From assembly GCA_910588845.1 (NCBI GenBank), contig CAJURU010000015.1, forward strand, positions 1 to 64,000: a stretch of DNA of 64,000 nucleotides. The letters are read 5' to 3'. Made by a program: the position numbers and the translations under genes. The notes under the pieces are model-generated. The model searched no databases and was not told where the DNA came from. It worked only from the letters and a program-made list of their open reading frames with translations. This document shows, piece by piece, positions 1 to 8,742 of the stretch. Position 1 is the stretch's first letter; each line of letters starts with the position of its first letter. This DNA is from an uncultured Lachnospiraceae bacterium (GTDB lineage Bacteria; Bacillota; Clostridia; Lachnospirales; Lachnospiraceae).

Positions 1-54
1 AACCTTGAAATGACGGAGTCAGAGTCCGTTGCCTTACCGTTTGGCGATGGGCCA
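1..54 (-). tRNA. tRNA-Gln (anticodon CTG), 3' end cut by window edge
   Basis: Read on the minus strand, the sequence gives an acceptor 5' strand (TGGCCCA), a D arm (GCC, loop, GGC), an anticodon arm ACGGA-CTCTGAC-TCCGT with anticodon CTG, and the start of the T arm (CAAGG-TT). The rest of the T arm and the acceptor 3' strand lie beyond base 1. CTG decodes CAG, so this is a glutamine tRNA. The fold is seen directly; identity follows from the anticodon. Confidence 0.9.
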
Positions 55-176
55 TCGTTGTTCAACAGATTGTATTATATACGAATTCAAAATAAAATGC
101 AAGTATTTTTTTAAACTTTTTTAAAATTTATTAAATCTTATGAACAGCAGCTACACGCAACTTCGCCTGAACCCCG

Positions 177-830
177 TCACAACAACAGCATCTGCCCCTC
201 AGCCACTGCAAATTCTGCCAACTCGCCGACTTGAAAACGCGCCGTTCCGTTCGTCCCCTCCGTAATAGCCTCCTGCAAACTTTCCAATTTTTCCACTGGC
301 GCCATAACCTTAATTTCTACCTTGTCTGTATAGGCAGAGTCCACTGTCATGATTTGCTGCTGCGCCAGAATATACTGAATCTTTCCGACACTGTTATAGT
401 CTGTGTCTATTGTAAGGAACCTTCCTTGTTTCTTCTCTATGACAAGGCTGTTTTTCAGCCCTTCCCGCACCGCTTTCTGATAGGCGCGCACCAGACCTCC
501 GGTTCCCAGAAGCGTCCCACCGAAATAGCGTGTCACAACTACCGCCATATTGTGCACGTCCTCGCGCAAAAGTACGTCTAACATAGGGCGTCCTGCGGTT
601 CCATTAGGCTCCCCATCGTCACTGCACCGCTGCAATTCCTGGTTGGTTCCGGCTACAAATGCGTAACAATTATGCCTTGCATCCCAATACTGCTTTTTTA
701 TGCGGGCAATAAAAGCAAGCGCCTCTTCTTCTGTCTCTATTTTCTCCAGTGTAGCGATAAACCGTGATTTCTTCTCTACGATTTCACCACTGCCGCCCCG
801 GTATAAGATTTTTACAGGTGTGTTTTCCAT
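177..830 (-). CDS. YigZ/IMPACT family protein
   Basis: Soluble protein of about 217 residues. The N-terminal half carries the UPF0029/IMPACT signature: KKSRFIA, then DARHNCYAF, SDDGEPNGTAGRPML, and VVVTRYFGGTLLGTGGLVRAY. The C-terminal half fits the DUF1949 ferredoxin-like domain of the YigZ subfamily. The family is widespread and its biochemical role in bacteria is poorly defined; an effect on translation is inferred from the eukaryotic relative IMPACT. An upstream in-frame ATG at 857 would add nine residues. The ATG at 830 was preferred because GGAG lies 9 nt before it. Family call is firm, function is not. Confidence 0.9.
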   Translation of the reverse strand: MENTPVKILYRGGSGEIVEKKSRFIATLEKIETEEEALAFIARIKKQYWDARHNCYAFVAGTNQELQRCSDDGEPNGTAGRPMLDVLLREDVHNMAVVVTRYFGGTLLGTGGLVRAYQKAVREGLKNSLVIEKKQGRFLTIDTDYNSVGKIQYILAQQQIMTVDSAYTDKVEIKVMAPVEKLESLQEAITEGTNGTARFQVGELAEFAVAEGQMLLL

Positions 831-981
831 AGTTTCCGGCTCCATCTCTTTTCGCATACGCTAACCATATTTCGTCAGGTAACTTGAGCGAGTTTTTATC
901 TTCCTGTATTCTACCACATTCCTGCGCAAAAGCAAAGCCCATCCTCCGCAGCTGCAAATATTGATTTTCACGCACCGCCGC

Positions 982-1465
982 TTATTTCACTTTTTCTACA
1001 TCCTCAGCGTTCGTCTCGGCAACAATAAAGTGCGGCCGTTTTTTGGCCTCCAAGTATGTTTTCGCAATATACTGACCCATAATTCCCTGGCAAAACAACT
1101 GAATGCCTCCAATAAAAATAATTGAAACAATAGCATCCGCCATCTCCCGCCTCATAAGCCTAAAATCCCTCGCTCCATCTACAATATCCGCATCCGATAT
1201 CTTATTTATCACCTGATAGAATTTCCTGGCAAGAAAGCTCCTGAGGGCAGGCTCCCCCACGCGGTCAACGCGCCTTGTCGCCACACTGCCATACGCTCCA
1301 CTTTTCAAAATATCTAACAATAGCAAGCGTCCTATCGGAAGAACCGTCATTGACAAACAAAAGTTCATATTCACAACCAAGATTCTGAAGAACTGCCGTC
1401 GCCGCTTTATAAAAAACAGGCAGCGTTTCCTGCTCGTTATAACAAGGTATAATCAATGATATCAT
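982..1465 (-). pseudogene. Decayed GtrB-type family 2 glycosyltransferase
   Basis: The reading frame opens well at 1465 (SD GGAGGAAGG, then MISLIIPCYNEQETLP and FVNDGSSDRT), typical of membrane GtrB/DPM1-like glycosyltransferases that charge a polyprenyl phosphate. After RTLAIV it breaks. The next family-like stretch (SVATRRVDRVGEP, ISDADIVDGARDFRLMRR) is in another frame, and the segment with the usual DADLQDPP motif is missing. After MADAIVS the sequence jumps to the C-terminal membrane segment (IIFIGGIQLF, GIMGQYIAKTYLE), so roughly 80 further residues appear lost in frame. One deletion with frameshift plus one in-frame deletion make this a pseudogene. It sits directly after the GtrII-like remnant, as in glucosylation cassettes. 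Confidence 0.8.
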
Positions 1466-1481
1466 CTATCCTTCCTCCCAT

Positions 1482-1912
1482 TTACTTGAGCTCTACCAAA
1501 ACGCACCCATCCTTCCCGCGGATGGTGTGGTACATGGTGTCTTTGAGTATCGGAAAGTTAAATTCCCGAAAATCCTCGCCTGTTTTCTTATACCAGTTCC
1601 ACTTCACTTTTTTTAATCCATAATAATGAAAAAATTTCCACTCTTCCGGCCGCATTCGCGCCTGAAATTGTGTGGGAACCAAGCGCTTTATCATTTGGAG
1701 ATATACCTGCCATAGTTATCCCACCCGCCTATTCCATGATATCCCCGCATCAAATCATCCCGATAATTAAAGTTTGCCCGCAGAATCGCAGTAATTCCAA
1801 TAACATACACGGCAAACATAATAATACATGGCTTGAGCGTGCACCGGTACTCCCTGACAGCCCTTGTCCACTCTTTCCATTTTTCCGCCGCAATTTGTGC
1901 TAAATCCTGCAT
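1482..1912 (-). pseudogene. Decayed GtrII-like glucosyltransferase membrane protein
   Basis: Two short frames are all that remain. The first (start 1912, SD GGAGG) has a hydrophobic helix and then NFNYRDDLMRGYHG and GGWDNYGRYIS, which resembles the N-terminus of GtrII-type membrane glucosyltransferases. It stops after RYISK. A second frame beginning at 1694 encodes a 70-residue tail ending CVLVELK that resembles the C-terminus of the same class. The central several hundred residues, with most membrane helices, are absent, so an internal deletion with frame change is inferred. Its partner GtrB remnant follows 17 bp downstream. Family assignment comes from motif memory, not a search. Confidence 0.65.
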
Positions 1913-1985
1913 AAATATTCCTCCTTCGCATCTTACTAATTCTCTGTTTTAAAAAGTGTACTTTTTAAAAAGGGCGAAACTCCAA

Positions 1986-2022
1986 TATAAAGGGCTATCT
2001 GACACAATGATAGCCCTTTATA
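1986..2022. other. Perfect 14-bp hairpin
   Basis: A 14-bp arm (TATAAAGGGCTATC) is followed by a 9-nt loop and its exact complement. It lies between the recombinase 3' end and the GtrII remnant. No long T-tract follows on either strand, so terminator activity is uncertain; it may be a palindromic repeat or a mobile-element end. Confidence 0.5.
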
Positions 2023-2112
2023 GACGACTTGAAATTACAAAATGCAACGATATTAATACAGAAATATGTAGACTTTTACTTTCATTTGCTTTATAATTTT
2101 TTAATAAGATTT

Positions 2113-2153
2113 GTGTCAAAAAGTACGCCTTTTGGCACATTTTTTGTTTTTTT
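2113..2153 (+). terminator. Terminator-like hairpin, plus orientation
   Basis: GTGTCAAAA pairs with TTTTGGCAC (one G-U pair), followed on the plus strand by a long T-rich tract. No plus-strand gene precedes it. It abuts the stop codon of the minus-strand recombinase, so it may shield that gene or mark an old boundary. Confidence 0.4.
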
Positions 2154-2751
2154 ACAGGTTCATACACTTATGCAGCTTTCTGTAAAATGTGGATTTACTC
2201 ATATTGCTCTTATCCAAAGCTTCCCGGAGAGAAATTTTCTTATACCTCCAATCCCGCACAATCATTTGAAAATCCTGCGGCAGTTCTATCTCAGGCCTGC
2301 CAAACCTCACGCCTTTTGCTTTGGCCGCGGCAATCCCCTGCTCCTGGCGTTTCCTAATATTCACCCGCTCCGACTCCGCCACAAAAGATAAAATCTGCAA
2401 GACCAAATCCGCAATAAAGTTTCCCATGAGGTCTTTGCCATTACGCGTATCCAAAAGCGGCATGTTGATAACGCAAATGTCAATGCCGATTTCTTTCGTG
2501 AGAATCCGCCACTGATTTTGGATTTCTTCATAATTGCGGCCTAGACGGTCAATACTCAGCACATACAAAAGATCGCCCTGCTGCATTTTCTCCACCATTT
2601 CCACATAATACGGACGATCAAAATTTTTTCCGGACTGCTTGTCCACATAGATGTTGCTTTCCGGTACTTTCTGCTCATACATGGCAATCAGCTGCCGATC
2701 TTCGTTTTGGCACATCGTAGATACACGGACATATCCAAAAATTTTTCCCAT
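2152..2751 (-). CDS. Serine recombinase (resolvase/invertase family)
   Basis: About 199 residues, the length of a small serine resolvase or invertase. The N-terminal catalytic domain shows GYVRVST (nucleophile Ser), DRQL, VDKQSGKNFDRP, LYVLSIDRLGR and the helix SFVAESERVNIRKRQEQG. The C-terminus ends in a helix-turn-helix (ISLREALDKSNMSKSTFYRKL). The start at 2751 is supported by AGGAGGAATATTT just upstream; a longer frame beginning at 2775 lacks an SD. It is next to decayed Gtr genes, so it may be the relic of a mobile or phase-variable locus, but no paired inversion sites were recognised. Confidence 0.9.
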   Translation of the reverse strand: MGKIFGYVRVSTMCQNEDRQLIAMYEQKVPESNIYVDKQSGKNFDRPYYVEMVEKMQQGDLLYVLSIDRLGRNYEEIQNQWRILTKEIGIDICVINMPLLDTRNGKDLMGNFIADLVLQILSFVAESERVNIRKRQEQGIAAAKAKGVRFGRPEIELPQDFQMIVRDWRYKKISLREALDKSNMSKSTFYRKLHKCMNL

Positions 2752-2925
2752 AAATATTCCTCCTGTCGTAGACATCTATACTCCAATACCATTATAAAAA
2801 CCGGGGCAGAATATTCATACTTTAAGAATTTTTCTTATCTGATATTTTTCTTTATTTTCCATATCATATTTGATATAATATCTGGATAGTATCATTTTTC
2901 GTTTCAATTTTAAGGAGGCTTTGCC

Positions 2926-5553
2926 ATGAACTATGGAAAAAAAGGCGTAGCACAACGAGAGAAACAGATCACCTCCACAGCGTCGTTGGTCCGCAAGAAA
3001 TTCACTGTCATATTTTTTAAAACATTGCTGGTATGCTTCTTAGCTGCCATTTTCATCGGAGGATGCGCCGGAATCGGCGCGTTCAAGGGTATTATAGAAT
3101 CTGCACCTGATATTTCTGATATCGACCCCTCGCCCACCGGCTATCTGTCCGTCGTGTTGGACAACCAGGGCAATGAGACGGCAAAGCTTGTGGCTTCCGG
3201 CTCCAACCGTGTGTATGTAACTCTGGATGAGATACCGAAAACTGTCCAGCACGCGTTCGTGGCAATTGAGGACGAGCGTTTCTATGATCATAACGGTATT
3301 GACATCAAGGGTATTATCCGCGCCGGGCTGAAAGGGATTGCCAACGGCTTTCACTTTAACCAGGGCGCCAGCACCATCACCCAGCAGCTTCTAAAAAATA
3401 ATGTTTTTGAAGGCTGGACAAACCAGTCCGGCATTGAAAAAGTTGAGCGGAAAATCCAGGAACAATACCTTGCCATTGAACTTTCTAAAGTTAAATCCAA
3501 AGAATGGGTATTGGAAAACTACTTAAACACCATCAACCTCGGACAAAACACACTGGGCGTACAATCCGCTTCGCGCCGCTATTTCGGCAAAGATGTGTCT
3601 GAACTCACACTGTCGGAGGCCGCCGTCATCGCCGGGATTACCAAAAATCCGTCCGCCTACAATCCAGTAAGCCACCCGGAAAAAAATGAGGACCGCCGGA
3701 AGCTCGTGCTGAAAAATATGCGTGACCAGGAGTATATCTCAGAAAATGAATATGACGAAGCATTAAAAGACGACGTTTACTCCCGCATCCAACAGGTCAA
3801 TATAGAATATGCAGAAGAAAATCCCAATTCTTATTTCGTGGACTCCGTTATCGACCAGGTAGTAAGAGATCTCGTTGAGAAAAAAGGCTATACAGACACG
3901 CAGGCTTATAAGGCCATCTACAACAGCGGACTTACCATCGAATCTACCCAGGACATGGGCATCCAGAAGATTTGCGATGAGGAAGTCAACAATCAGGCAA
4001 ATTACTCCACCGAGCCTAAGTATTCCTTCTCCTACCGCCTGACCGTGCAAAAAGCAGATGACACAATAGAAAATTACAGCGACCAGACGATGATTTCCTA
4101 TTACAGCGCCTCCTCACCCGGCTACTCCTTAAATTTTGCCACCATTGAGGAAGCCCAGGCAGCCATTGACGCTTACAAGGCGGAGATCATCAAGCCCGGC
4201 GATACCATTGTGGAGGGCGGCGAATCTTTGGTCTTCACCCAGCAGCCCCAGGCGGCAGTCACTATTATCGACCAGTACTCTGGAGACGTAAAAGCCATCG
4301 TCGGAGGCCGGGGCGACAAGAGCGGCAGCCGTACCTTAAACCGTGCGACAGACACAACGAGACAGCCTGGTTCTACGTTCAAAATCCTGGCTGCCTTTGC
4401 ACCGGCGCTGGACACAGCCGGTATGACGCTGGCCACCGTTCAGGATGACGCCCCTTTCACTTATTCCAACGGTACTCCCCTCAAGAATTATGACAATTCC
4501 TACCGGGGATTTACCACCATTCGTTATGCCATTACCAAGTCTATCAATGTCGTGACAGTAAAAACACTGTCCGCCATCTCACCGCAGGTAGGATACGACT
4601 ATCTACAGAATTTTGGTTTTACTACGCTGGTGCAGGATGATATTGTAGAATCCTTATCACTGGGCGGCATTACGAGGGGCGTGACAAACCTGGAACTGAC
4701 TGCGGCATATGCTACAATCGCAGACATGGGAACTTACACGAAGCCAAGGTTTTACACAAGAATTTTAGACCACAGCGGAAGTGTGCTCATAGACAATACA
4801 AGCGAGACCCACACGGTGCTCAAGGAGACAACTGCATTTCTCCTCACAAGCGCCATGCAGGATGTCGTCACGGTCGGTACAGGCGGCGCAGCCAACTTTG
4901 GCGATATGCCGATTGCCGGTAAGACAGGAACCACCACCAGCAACCGCGACGCGCTGTTTGCAGGCTTTACGCCCTATTACACCTGTACGGTATGGTGCGG
5001 TTACGATGACAACAGTCCACAAGAAGGCGGACTGACTTCCAACCCCAAGACGCTCTGGAACAGAATTATGGGACGCATACACGAAAACTTAGAATACCGG
5101 GAGTTTACCCAACCGGAAGGAATTGTCACCGCAGCGGTCTGCCGTAAATCCGGCAAACTTGCTGTTAGCGGGCTGTGCGATGCAGACCCCAGAGGCAGCA
5201 TGACGGCGACAGAATATTTCGCTGTGGGGACCGTCCCCACGGAATACTGCGATCACCATGTAAGCGCTACTATCTGTACGGAATCGGGCCTGTTGGCAAA
5301 CGAATTCTGCCCGGCAGAATCAAGACGTTCCGGCATCTACATTGTGGGCGGTTCCGGTGACACGGATGACGGTCAATACCTGCTGCCAGCCGCTTTGGCA
5401 CAGGACAACTACTGCACAGTCCATACAGCTGAATCTATAATCCCAGAGATACCGGAAATTCCAGAGGTTGACTTGACCGTAGAGCCTGAGAATGAACCGG
5501 AGGAAGAGCCAATCAAAAAAGATAAGAAAGATAAAAGGGACAGAGAAGATTGA
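2926..5553 (+). CDS. Class A penicillin-binding protein (PBP1A-like)
   Basis: Bifunctional peptidoglycan synthase, 875 residues. One membrane anchor lies at about residues 28-52. The GT51 glycosyltransferase domain follows, with EDERFYDHNGID (about 115-126, catalytic Glu) and GASTITQQLLKN (about 147-158). The transpeptidase domain has SxxK as GSTFK (Ser about 483), SIN (about 538) and KTGTT (about 666). The tail is Pro/Glu-rich and then basic (KKDKKDKRDRED). The start is fixed by AAGGAGG 10 nt before the ATG. A TATAAT at 2874-2879 could be the -10, with no good -35. It acts outside the membrane in wall growth and is complete. Confidence 0.96.
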   Translation: MNYGKKGVAQREKQITSTASLVRKKFTVIFFKTLLVCFLAAIFIGGCAGIGAFKGIIESAPDISDIDPSPTGYLSVVLDNQGNETAKLVASGSNRVYVTLDEIPKTVQHAFVAIEDERFYDHNGIDIKGIIRAGLKGIANGFHFNQGASTITQQLLKNNVFEGWTNQSGIEKVERKIQEQYLAIELSKVKSKEWVLENYLNTINLGQNTLGVQSASRRYFGKDVSELTLSEAAVIAGITKNPSAYNPVSHPEKNEDRRKLVLKNMRDQEYISENEYDEALKDDVYSRIQQVNIEYAEENPNSYFVDSVIDQVVRDLVEKKGYTDTQAYKAIYNSGLTIESTQDMGIQKICDEEVNNQANYSTEPKYSFSYRLTVQKADDTIENYSDQTMISYYSASSPGYSLNFATIEEAQAAIDAYKAEIIKPGDTIVEGGESLVFTQQPQAAVTIIDQYSGDVKAIVGGRGDKSGSRTLNRATDTTRQPGSTFKILAAFAPALDTAGMTLATVQDDAPFTYSNGTPLKNYDNSYRGFTTIRYAITKSINVVTVKTLSAISPQVGYDYLQNFGFTTLVQDDIVESLSLGGITRGVTNLELTAAYATIADMGTYTKPRFYTRILDHSGSVLIDNTSETHTVLKETTAFLLTSAMQDVVTVGTGGAANFGDMPIAGKTGTTTSNRDALFAGFTPYYTCTVWCGYDDNSPQEGGLTSNPKTLWNRIMGRIHENLEYREFTQPEGIVTAAVCRKSGKLAVSGLCDADPRGSMTATEYFAVGTVPTEYCDHHVSATICTESGLLANEFCPAESRRSGIYIVGGSGDTDDGQYLLPAALAQDNYCTVHTAESIIPEIPEIPEVDLTVEPENEPEEEPIKKDKKDKRDRED

Positions 5554-5566
5554 TTCTTCTCTGTCC
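5538..5566. terminator. Hairpin shared by two convergent genes
   Basis: GGACAGAGAAGA pairs perfectly with its complement across a 5-nt loop. The PBP stop codon is in the loop, and the opposing gene ends at its far edge. On the minus strand a T-rich run follows; on plus there is none, so it probably serves mainly the minus-strand gene. Confidence 0.65.
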
Positions 5567-6309
5567 TAACGGGAATAAATCGCTATAGCCCGCTCCATCC
5601 TCTCCACAACAGGAGCAAGTTTTTCCTGTTGCATATCATTACACGCATCAAACAGTTTCTGTCTTATCTCCTGTAAATCTTCTGCCTGCACAGAACCGTC
5701 CAGCAGCCGCGAAATCAAGTCTGCCTCATAGGCAAACAAAAGCTGTCTTTCCCGGCGGGGCAGCAATATCCTTATGTTCTGAGCATACACGCGAAACAAC
5801 GTATGTAAAAATACCGCCGTCTCCTCCCGCTCTGATTTATCTTCCAAAGCAGCCTTCTTTAAGGCCTTAAGGCTCTCTTGCCCATTTTTCAGCTTCTGCT
5901 CTAAAATCAGTCTTTTCTGCGTCTCTTTGTGCTGCATATCGTAATGCTCAAACGCATACATAATAGCGGTATAAATTTCACCGCCAAAATCTGCGGTATT
6001 TTCAAAGATACGAAATACCCGGCGCTCGTTCACCAAAAGCTTAAGATGCACCAACTCAAGCCTCCTGGTATACACGATGCACACAGTCTGCGGATAAAAC
6101 TTGTTCAGATAGGCAATTAGCTTGGAGCCGTCAACCTGCGTGAGGTCCATGCCAGTTATCATTACTTTATACTGCCTCCTTTTCAGGAAAGCGACTGCAT
6201 CCCGCCCATTGTCCGCCGTGTCGATAGCAAAATCATATTCGCGCATGACACCCACAAACTGTCGGATGATATCATGATTCTGATTTACAAATAGCAGATT
6301 ATTTTCCAT
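5566..6309 (-). CDS. Degenerate response-regulator receiver protein
   Basis: About 247 residues. The N-terminal 120 follow a CheY-like receiver pattern: LLFVNQNHDI for strand 1, then the motif GMDLTQVDG where the phospho-Asp loop should be. In canonical receivers this reads D-x-x-M-P-x-M-D-G; here the phospho-acceptor position is Gly, and the acidic pair after strand 1 is NQ. Phosphorylation by the usual route therefore looks impossible. The C-terminal half is charged and helical with no DNA-binding motif I recognise. The ATG at 6309 was chosen because the SD AAAGGTGGG abuts the earlier ATG at 6315 with no spacing. No kinase gene is nearby. Role unknown. Confidence 0.7.
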   Translation of the reverse strand: MENNLLFVNQNHDIIRQFVGVMREYDFAIDTADNGRDAVAFLKRRQYKVMITGMDLTQVDGSKLIAYLNKFYPQTVCIVYTRRLELVHLKLLVNERRVFRIFENTADFGGEIYTAIMYAFEHYDMQHKETQKRLILEQKLKNGQESLKALKKAALEDKSEREETAVFLHTLFRVYAQNIRILLPRRERQLLFAYEADLISRLLDGSVQAEDLQEIRQKLFDACNDMQQEKLAPVVERMERAIAIYSR

Positions 6310-6505
6310 TTCCATCCCACCTTTAAGGTTATTAGAAACTCTGTCTATATTATAATCGCCCCGCAGTTAAAAATCTAGCTAATTCTATAAAAATAATTAA
6401 AGTTCTCAAATAAAACTTAAATAATGATATTTATAAAGGATACTGTTGTTATGACTGTTTTATTCTTTCTCAAGTGTCAAAGATGGGATAAAGCTATGAT
6501 ATCTG

Positions 6506-8254
6506 TTACTCCACATCCAGCAATGCCGCCATATCCTCCTCACCGGTACGGATCTTTACAACTTTGGCTACATCGTAGACAAAAATCTTGCCATCGCCGA
6601 TGCGCCCGGTATAAAGTGTTTTTCTTGCCGTCTCAATTACTTTTTCCAAAGGAATATTTCCACCTATGATTTCCAGCTTTACCTTAGGCAGCAACGTCGC
6701 GTCCATCTCCACGCCGCGGTATTTCTCGCCGGCTCCTCTCTGGATGCCGCAACCCATCACCTGTGTGACTGTCATCCCCGTCACGCCCAGTTCGTTCATG
6801 GCCTTCCTCAACTTGTCGTAACGTGAAAGTTTTGCCACGACAACCACTTTGTACATGCCTGTCGTCTCCTTAGGAAGTGCGGAAACCACTTTGACAGAAG
6901 CATTTCTCTGAGCATCCGACGCATTTTCATAGTCTGCAATCCCCAAATCCGTGTTTTCATTCACATCCATCGTCATGGTATTGGACACATCCATAATGCT
7001 GAATCCTGAATATGCGGAGGCAAGACCATGCTCTGTGGCATCCAGTCCAATAATCTCCTCTTCCTCTGTCACACGCAGGCCAACCGTCGCTTTAACCACC
7101 ATAAAGGTAATCGTAATACAGACGGCCGCCCATGCTCCTACCGTAACAACGCCTAACAACTGAAGCCCCAACTGTTCAAAACCGCCGCCATAAAACAATC
7201 CGTCAATCTCACTTCCCGGCGCGGAAGAAGTTGCAAAAAGCCCTACCGCTATCGTACCCCAGATACCATTCATCATATGTACTGCAACAGCTCCTACCGG
7301 ATCGTCAACATGAAGCTTGTAATCTAAGAGCCATACGCCAAACACCACCAACAGTCCAGCCACAGCGCCAATGACGATAGCGCCAAAACCGTCTGTCACA
7401 TCACAGGGCGCGGTAATTGCCACCAGCCCCGCCAGGGACGCATTTAAACACATGGAAACATCGGGTTTGCCAAATTTAACCCAGGTAAATACCATACAAA
7501 CTACCGTTGCTACTGCCGGAGCAATGGTAGTAGTTAAAAAGATGGAACCTAACTGAGGAATCGTGGTGGCTGCCGCACCGTTAAACCCATACCAGCCAAA
7601 CCAGAGAATAAAGCATCCCAGACATCCGAGGGGAAGATTATGCCCTGGAAATGCATTGACCTTTGTAATTTTTCCCACTTTGTCTTTGCTAAATTTACCA
7701 ATACGCGGCCCTAGAATAGATGCACCAATCAAGGCGGAGATTCCGCCAACCATATGAATCGCACAGGAACCGGCAAAGTCATGAAACCCAAGCTGCGCCA
7801 GCCAGCCGCCGCCCCATATCCAATGCGCCTCAATCGGGTAAATCAGGGCGGAAATTACACCGGAATAAATACAGTAGGACAAGAACTTTGTCCGCTCCGC
7901 CATAGCTCCTGACACGATGGTCGCCGTTGTTGCGCAGAATACCAGGTTAAACACGAAATTTGAAAAATCAAAGTCCCCATAAGCGGTAAAAATATCAAAT
8001 CCTGGTTTTCCAATCAGTCCTGCCAGATCCTCCCCAAGAAGAAGCGAGAATCCAATCAGGATAAATACCACGGTTCCTATGCAGAAGTCCATCAAATTTT
8101 TCATTAAAATATTTCCCGAGTTTTTTGCCCTGGTAAATCCCGCCTCCACCATGGCAAATCCCGCCTGCATCCAGAATACCAACGCCGCACCTATCAGAAA
8201 CCAGATGCCAAAGGTATGCTCGCTCACTAAGCTAATAATTGATTCTTGTGTCAT
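6506..8254 (-). CDS. amt: Ammonium transporter fused to a PII domain
   Basis: 582 residues. Residues 1 to about 410 form an Amt/MEP channel with about 11 membrane helices (VFWMQAGFAMVEAGF, GAMAERTKF, IWGGGWLAQLGFHDFAG, HMMNGIWGTIAVG). After a polar linker, residues from about 465 make a full GlnB/GlnK domain: MYKVVVVAKLSRYDKL, the T-loop with YRGVEMD (Tyr at about 512, the classic uridylylation position), and IGDGKIFVYDV. PII proteins normally plug AmtB as separate subunits; here channel and gate are tethered. SD GGGAGG precedes the ATG. It lies downstream of glnN in the same orientation, but terminators separate them, so separate transcription is likely. Confidence 0.95.
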   Translation of the reverse strand: MTQESIISLVSEHTFGIWFLIGAALVFWMQAGFAMVEAGFTRAKNSGNILMKNLMDFCIGTVVFILIGFSLLLGEDLAGLIGKPGFDIFTAYGDFDFSNFVFNLVFCATTATIVSGAMAERTKFLSYCIYSGVISALIYPIEAHWIWGGGWLAQLGFHDFAGSCAIHMVGGISALIGASILGPRIGKFSKDKVGKITKVNAFPGHNLPLGCLGCFILWFGWYGFNGAAATTIPQLGSIFLTTTIAPAVATVVCMVFTWVKFGKPDVSMCLNASLAGLVAITAPCDVTDGFGAIVIGAVAGLLVVFGVWLLDYKLHVDDPVGAVAVHMMNGIWGTIAVGLFATSSAPGSEIDGLFYGGGFEQLGLQLLGVVTVGAWAAVCITITFMVVKATVGLRVTEEEEIIGLDATEHGLASAYSGFSIMDVSNTMTMDVNENTDLGIADYENASDAQRNASVKVVSALPKETTGMYKVVVVAKLSRYDKLRKAMNELGVTGMTVTQVMGCGIQRGAGEKYRGVEMDATLLPKVKLEIIGGNIPLEKVIETARKTLYTGRIGDGKIFVYDVAKVVKIRTGEEDMAALLDVE

Positions 8255-8309
8255 AATAATTCCTCCCTTTGCATGAATGCGAATAATTATATTTATGTTA
8301 TCATTTTAA

Positions 8310-8366
8310 GTCTATAGGAAGACGCTTTCACGCCTTAGCGTGACAAGTTCTTTCCTAATAGGATAA
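8310..8366 (-). repeat. Terminator-following palindrome, copy 4 (divergent)
   Basis: On the minus strand this begins within the T-tract of the terminator at 8365-8418, with TTATCCTATTAGGAAAG. It has an inner hairpin (TCACGC, loop, GCGTGA) and closes with CTTCCTATAGA. Layout and outer arms match the copies at 53951, 54108 and 60804. Confidence 0.55.
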
Positions 8367-8418
8367 AAAAAGACACTTTCCCCGCATCCCACAGCTTTGT
8401 GGTCTCGTTGAAAGCGCC
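8365..8418 (-). terminator. Intrinsic terminator upstream of amt
   Basis: On the minus strand GGCGCTTTC pairs with GAAAGTGTC (two G-U pairs), enclosing an inner hairpin CCACA/TGTGG, and is followed by seven T. It lies in the region before amt, so it either ends readthrough from glnN or acts as an attenuator in an amt leader. No known riboswitch motif was recognised. Confidence 0.65.
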
Positions 8419-8564
8419 ATTTTTCCGTTGTTCACAATTTATTCATTTTTGGTTCAAAAAAGTTTCATTTTAGCAACATGGAAATTTCATTTCTTTTGCA
8501 TATAATATAACCATACCAAACGAAGTTAAATAAACCATTATTTGAATAAACTTTTTCATAATAA

Positions 8565-8592
8565 ATGCCAGGAGGCGGAAGCTTCCTGGCAT
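8565..8592 (-). terminator. Probable terminator downstream of glnN
   Basis: ATGCCAGGA pairs with TCCTGGCAT across a 10-nt loop, followed on the minus strand by TTATTATG. It is about 360 bp after the glnN stop, beyond the tandem repeats. Confidence 0.5.
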
Positions 8593-8610
8593 CCTCCCTT
8601 TTCAGGTCTT

Positions 8611-8731
8611 TTTAGGACAAAGCGGACAAGTCCGCAGGGGCTCCCTAAATCCCTCATTCATGATTGGCTGGACATCCAGTGGATGTCCGTTTAGCACGGA
8701 CTGAAGCGAAGCGTAGACTTTGGCTGCTTTG
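8611..8731. repeat. Hairpin-rich dispersed repeat, copy 1
   Basis: Contains GCGGAC-AA-GTCCGC, then a conserved core (CCCTCATTCATGATTGGCT, 8651-8669), then GGACATCCAGTGGATGTCC. It may be closed by an outer AAAGC/GCTTT pairing. A related arrangement lies at 53826-53930 before trpE, and a partial one at 54075-54107. Confidence 0.5.
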
Positions 8732-8742
8732 CTGCGCCCACT

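Noticed and set aside
784..975. 63-residue minus-strand frame upstream of the YigZ-family gene
   Set aside because: Overlaps the start of that gene in another frame, with no recognisable domain or SD.
4765..5082. 105-residue frame antisense to the PBP gene
   Set aside because: Lies fully within a strongly conserved coding region on the other strand.
8421..8560. Glutamine riboswitch before amt
   Set aside because: Looked for the glnA/DP-type conserved blocks and did not find them; only terminators and repeats are visible.
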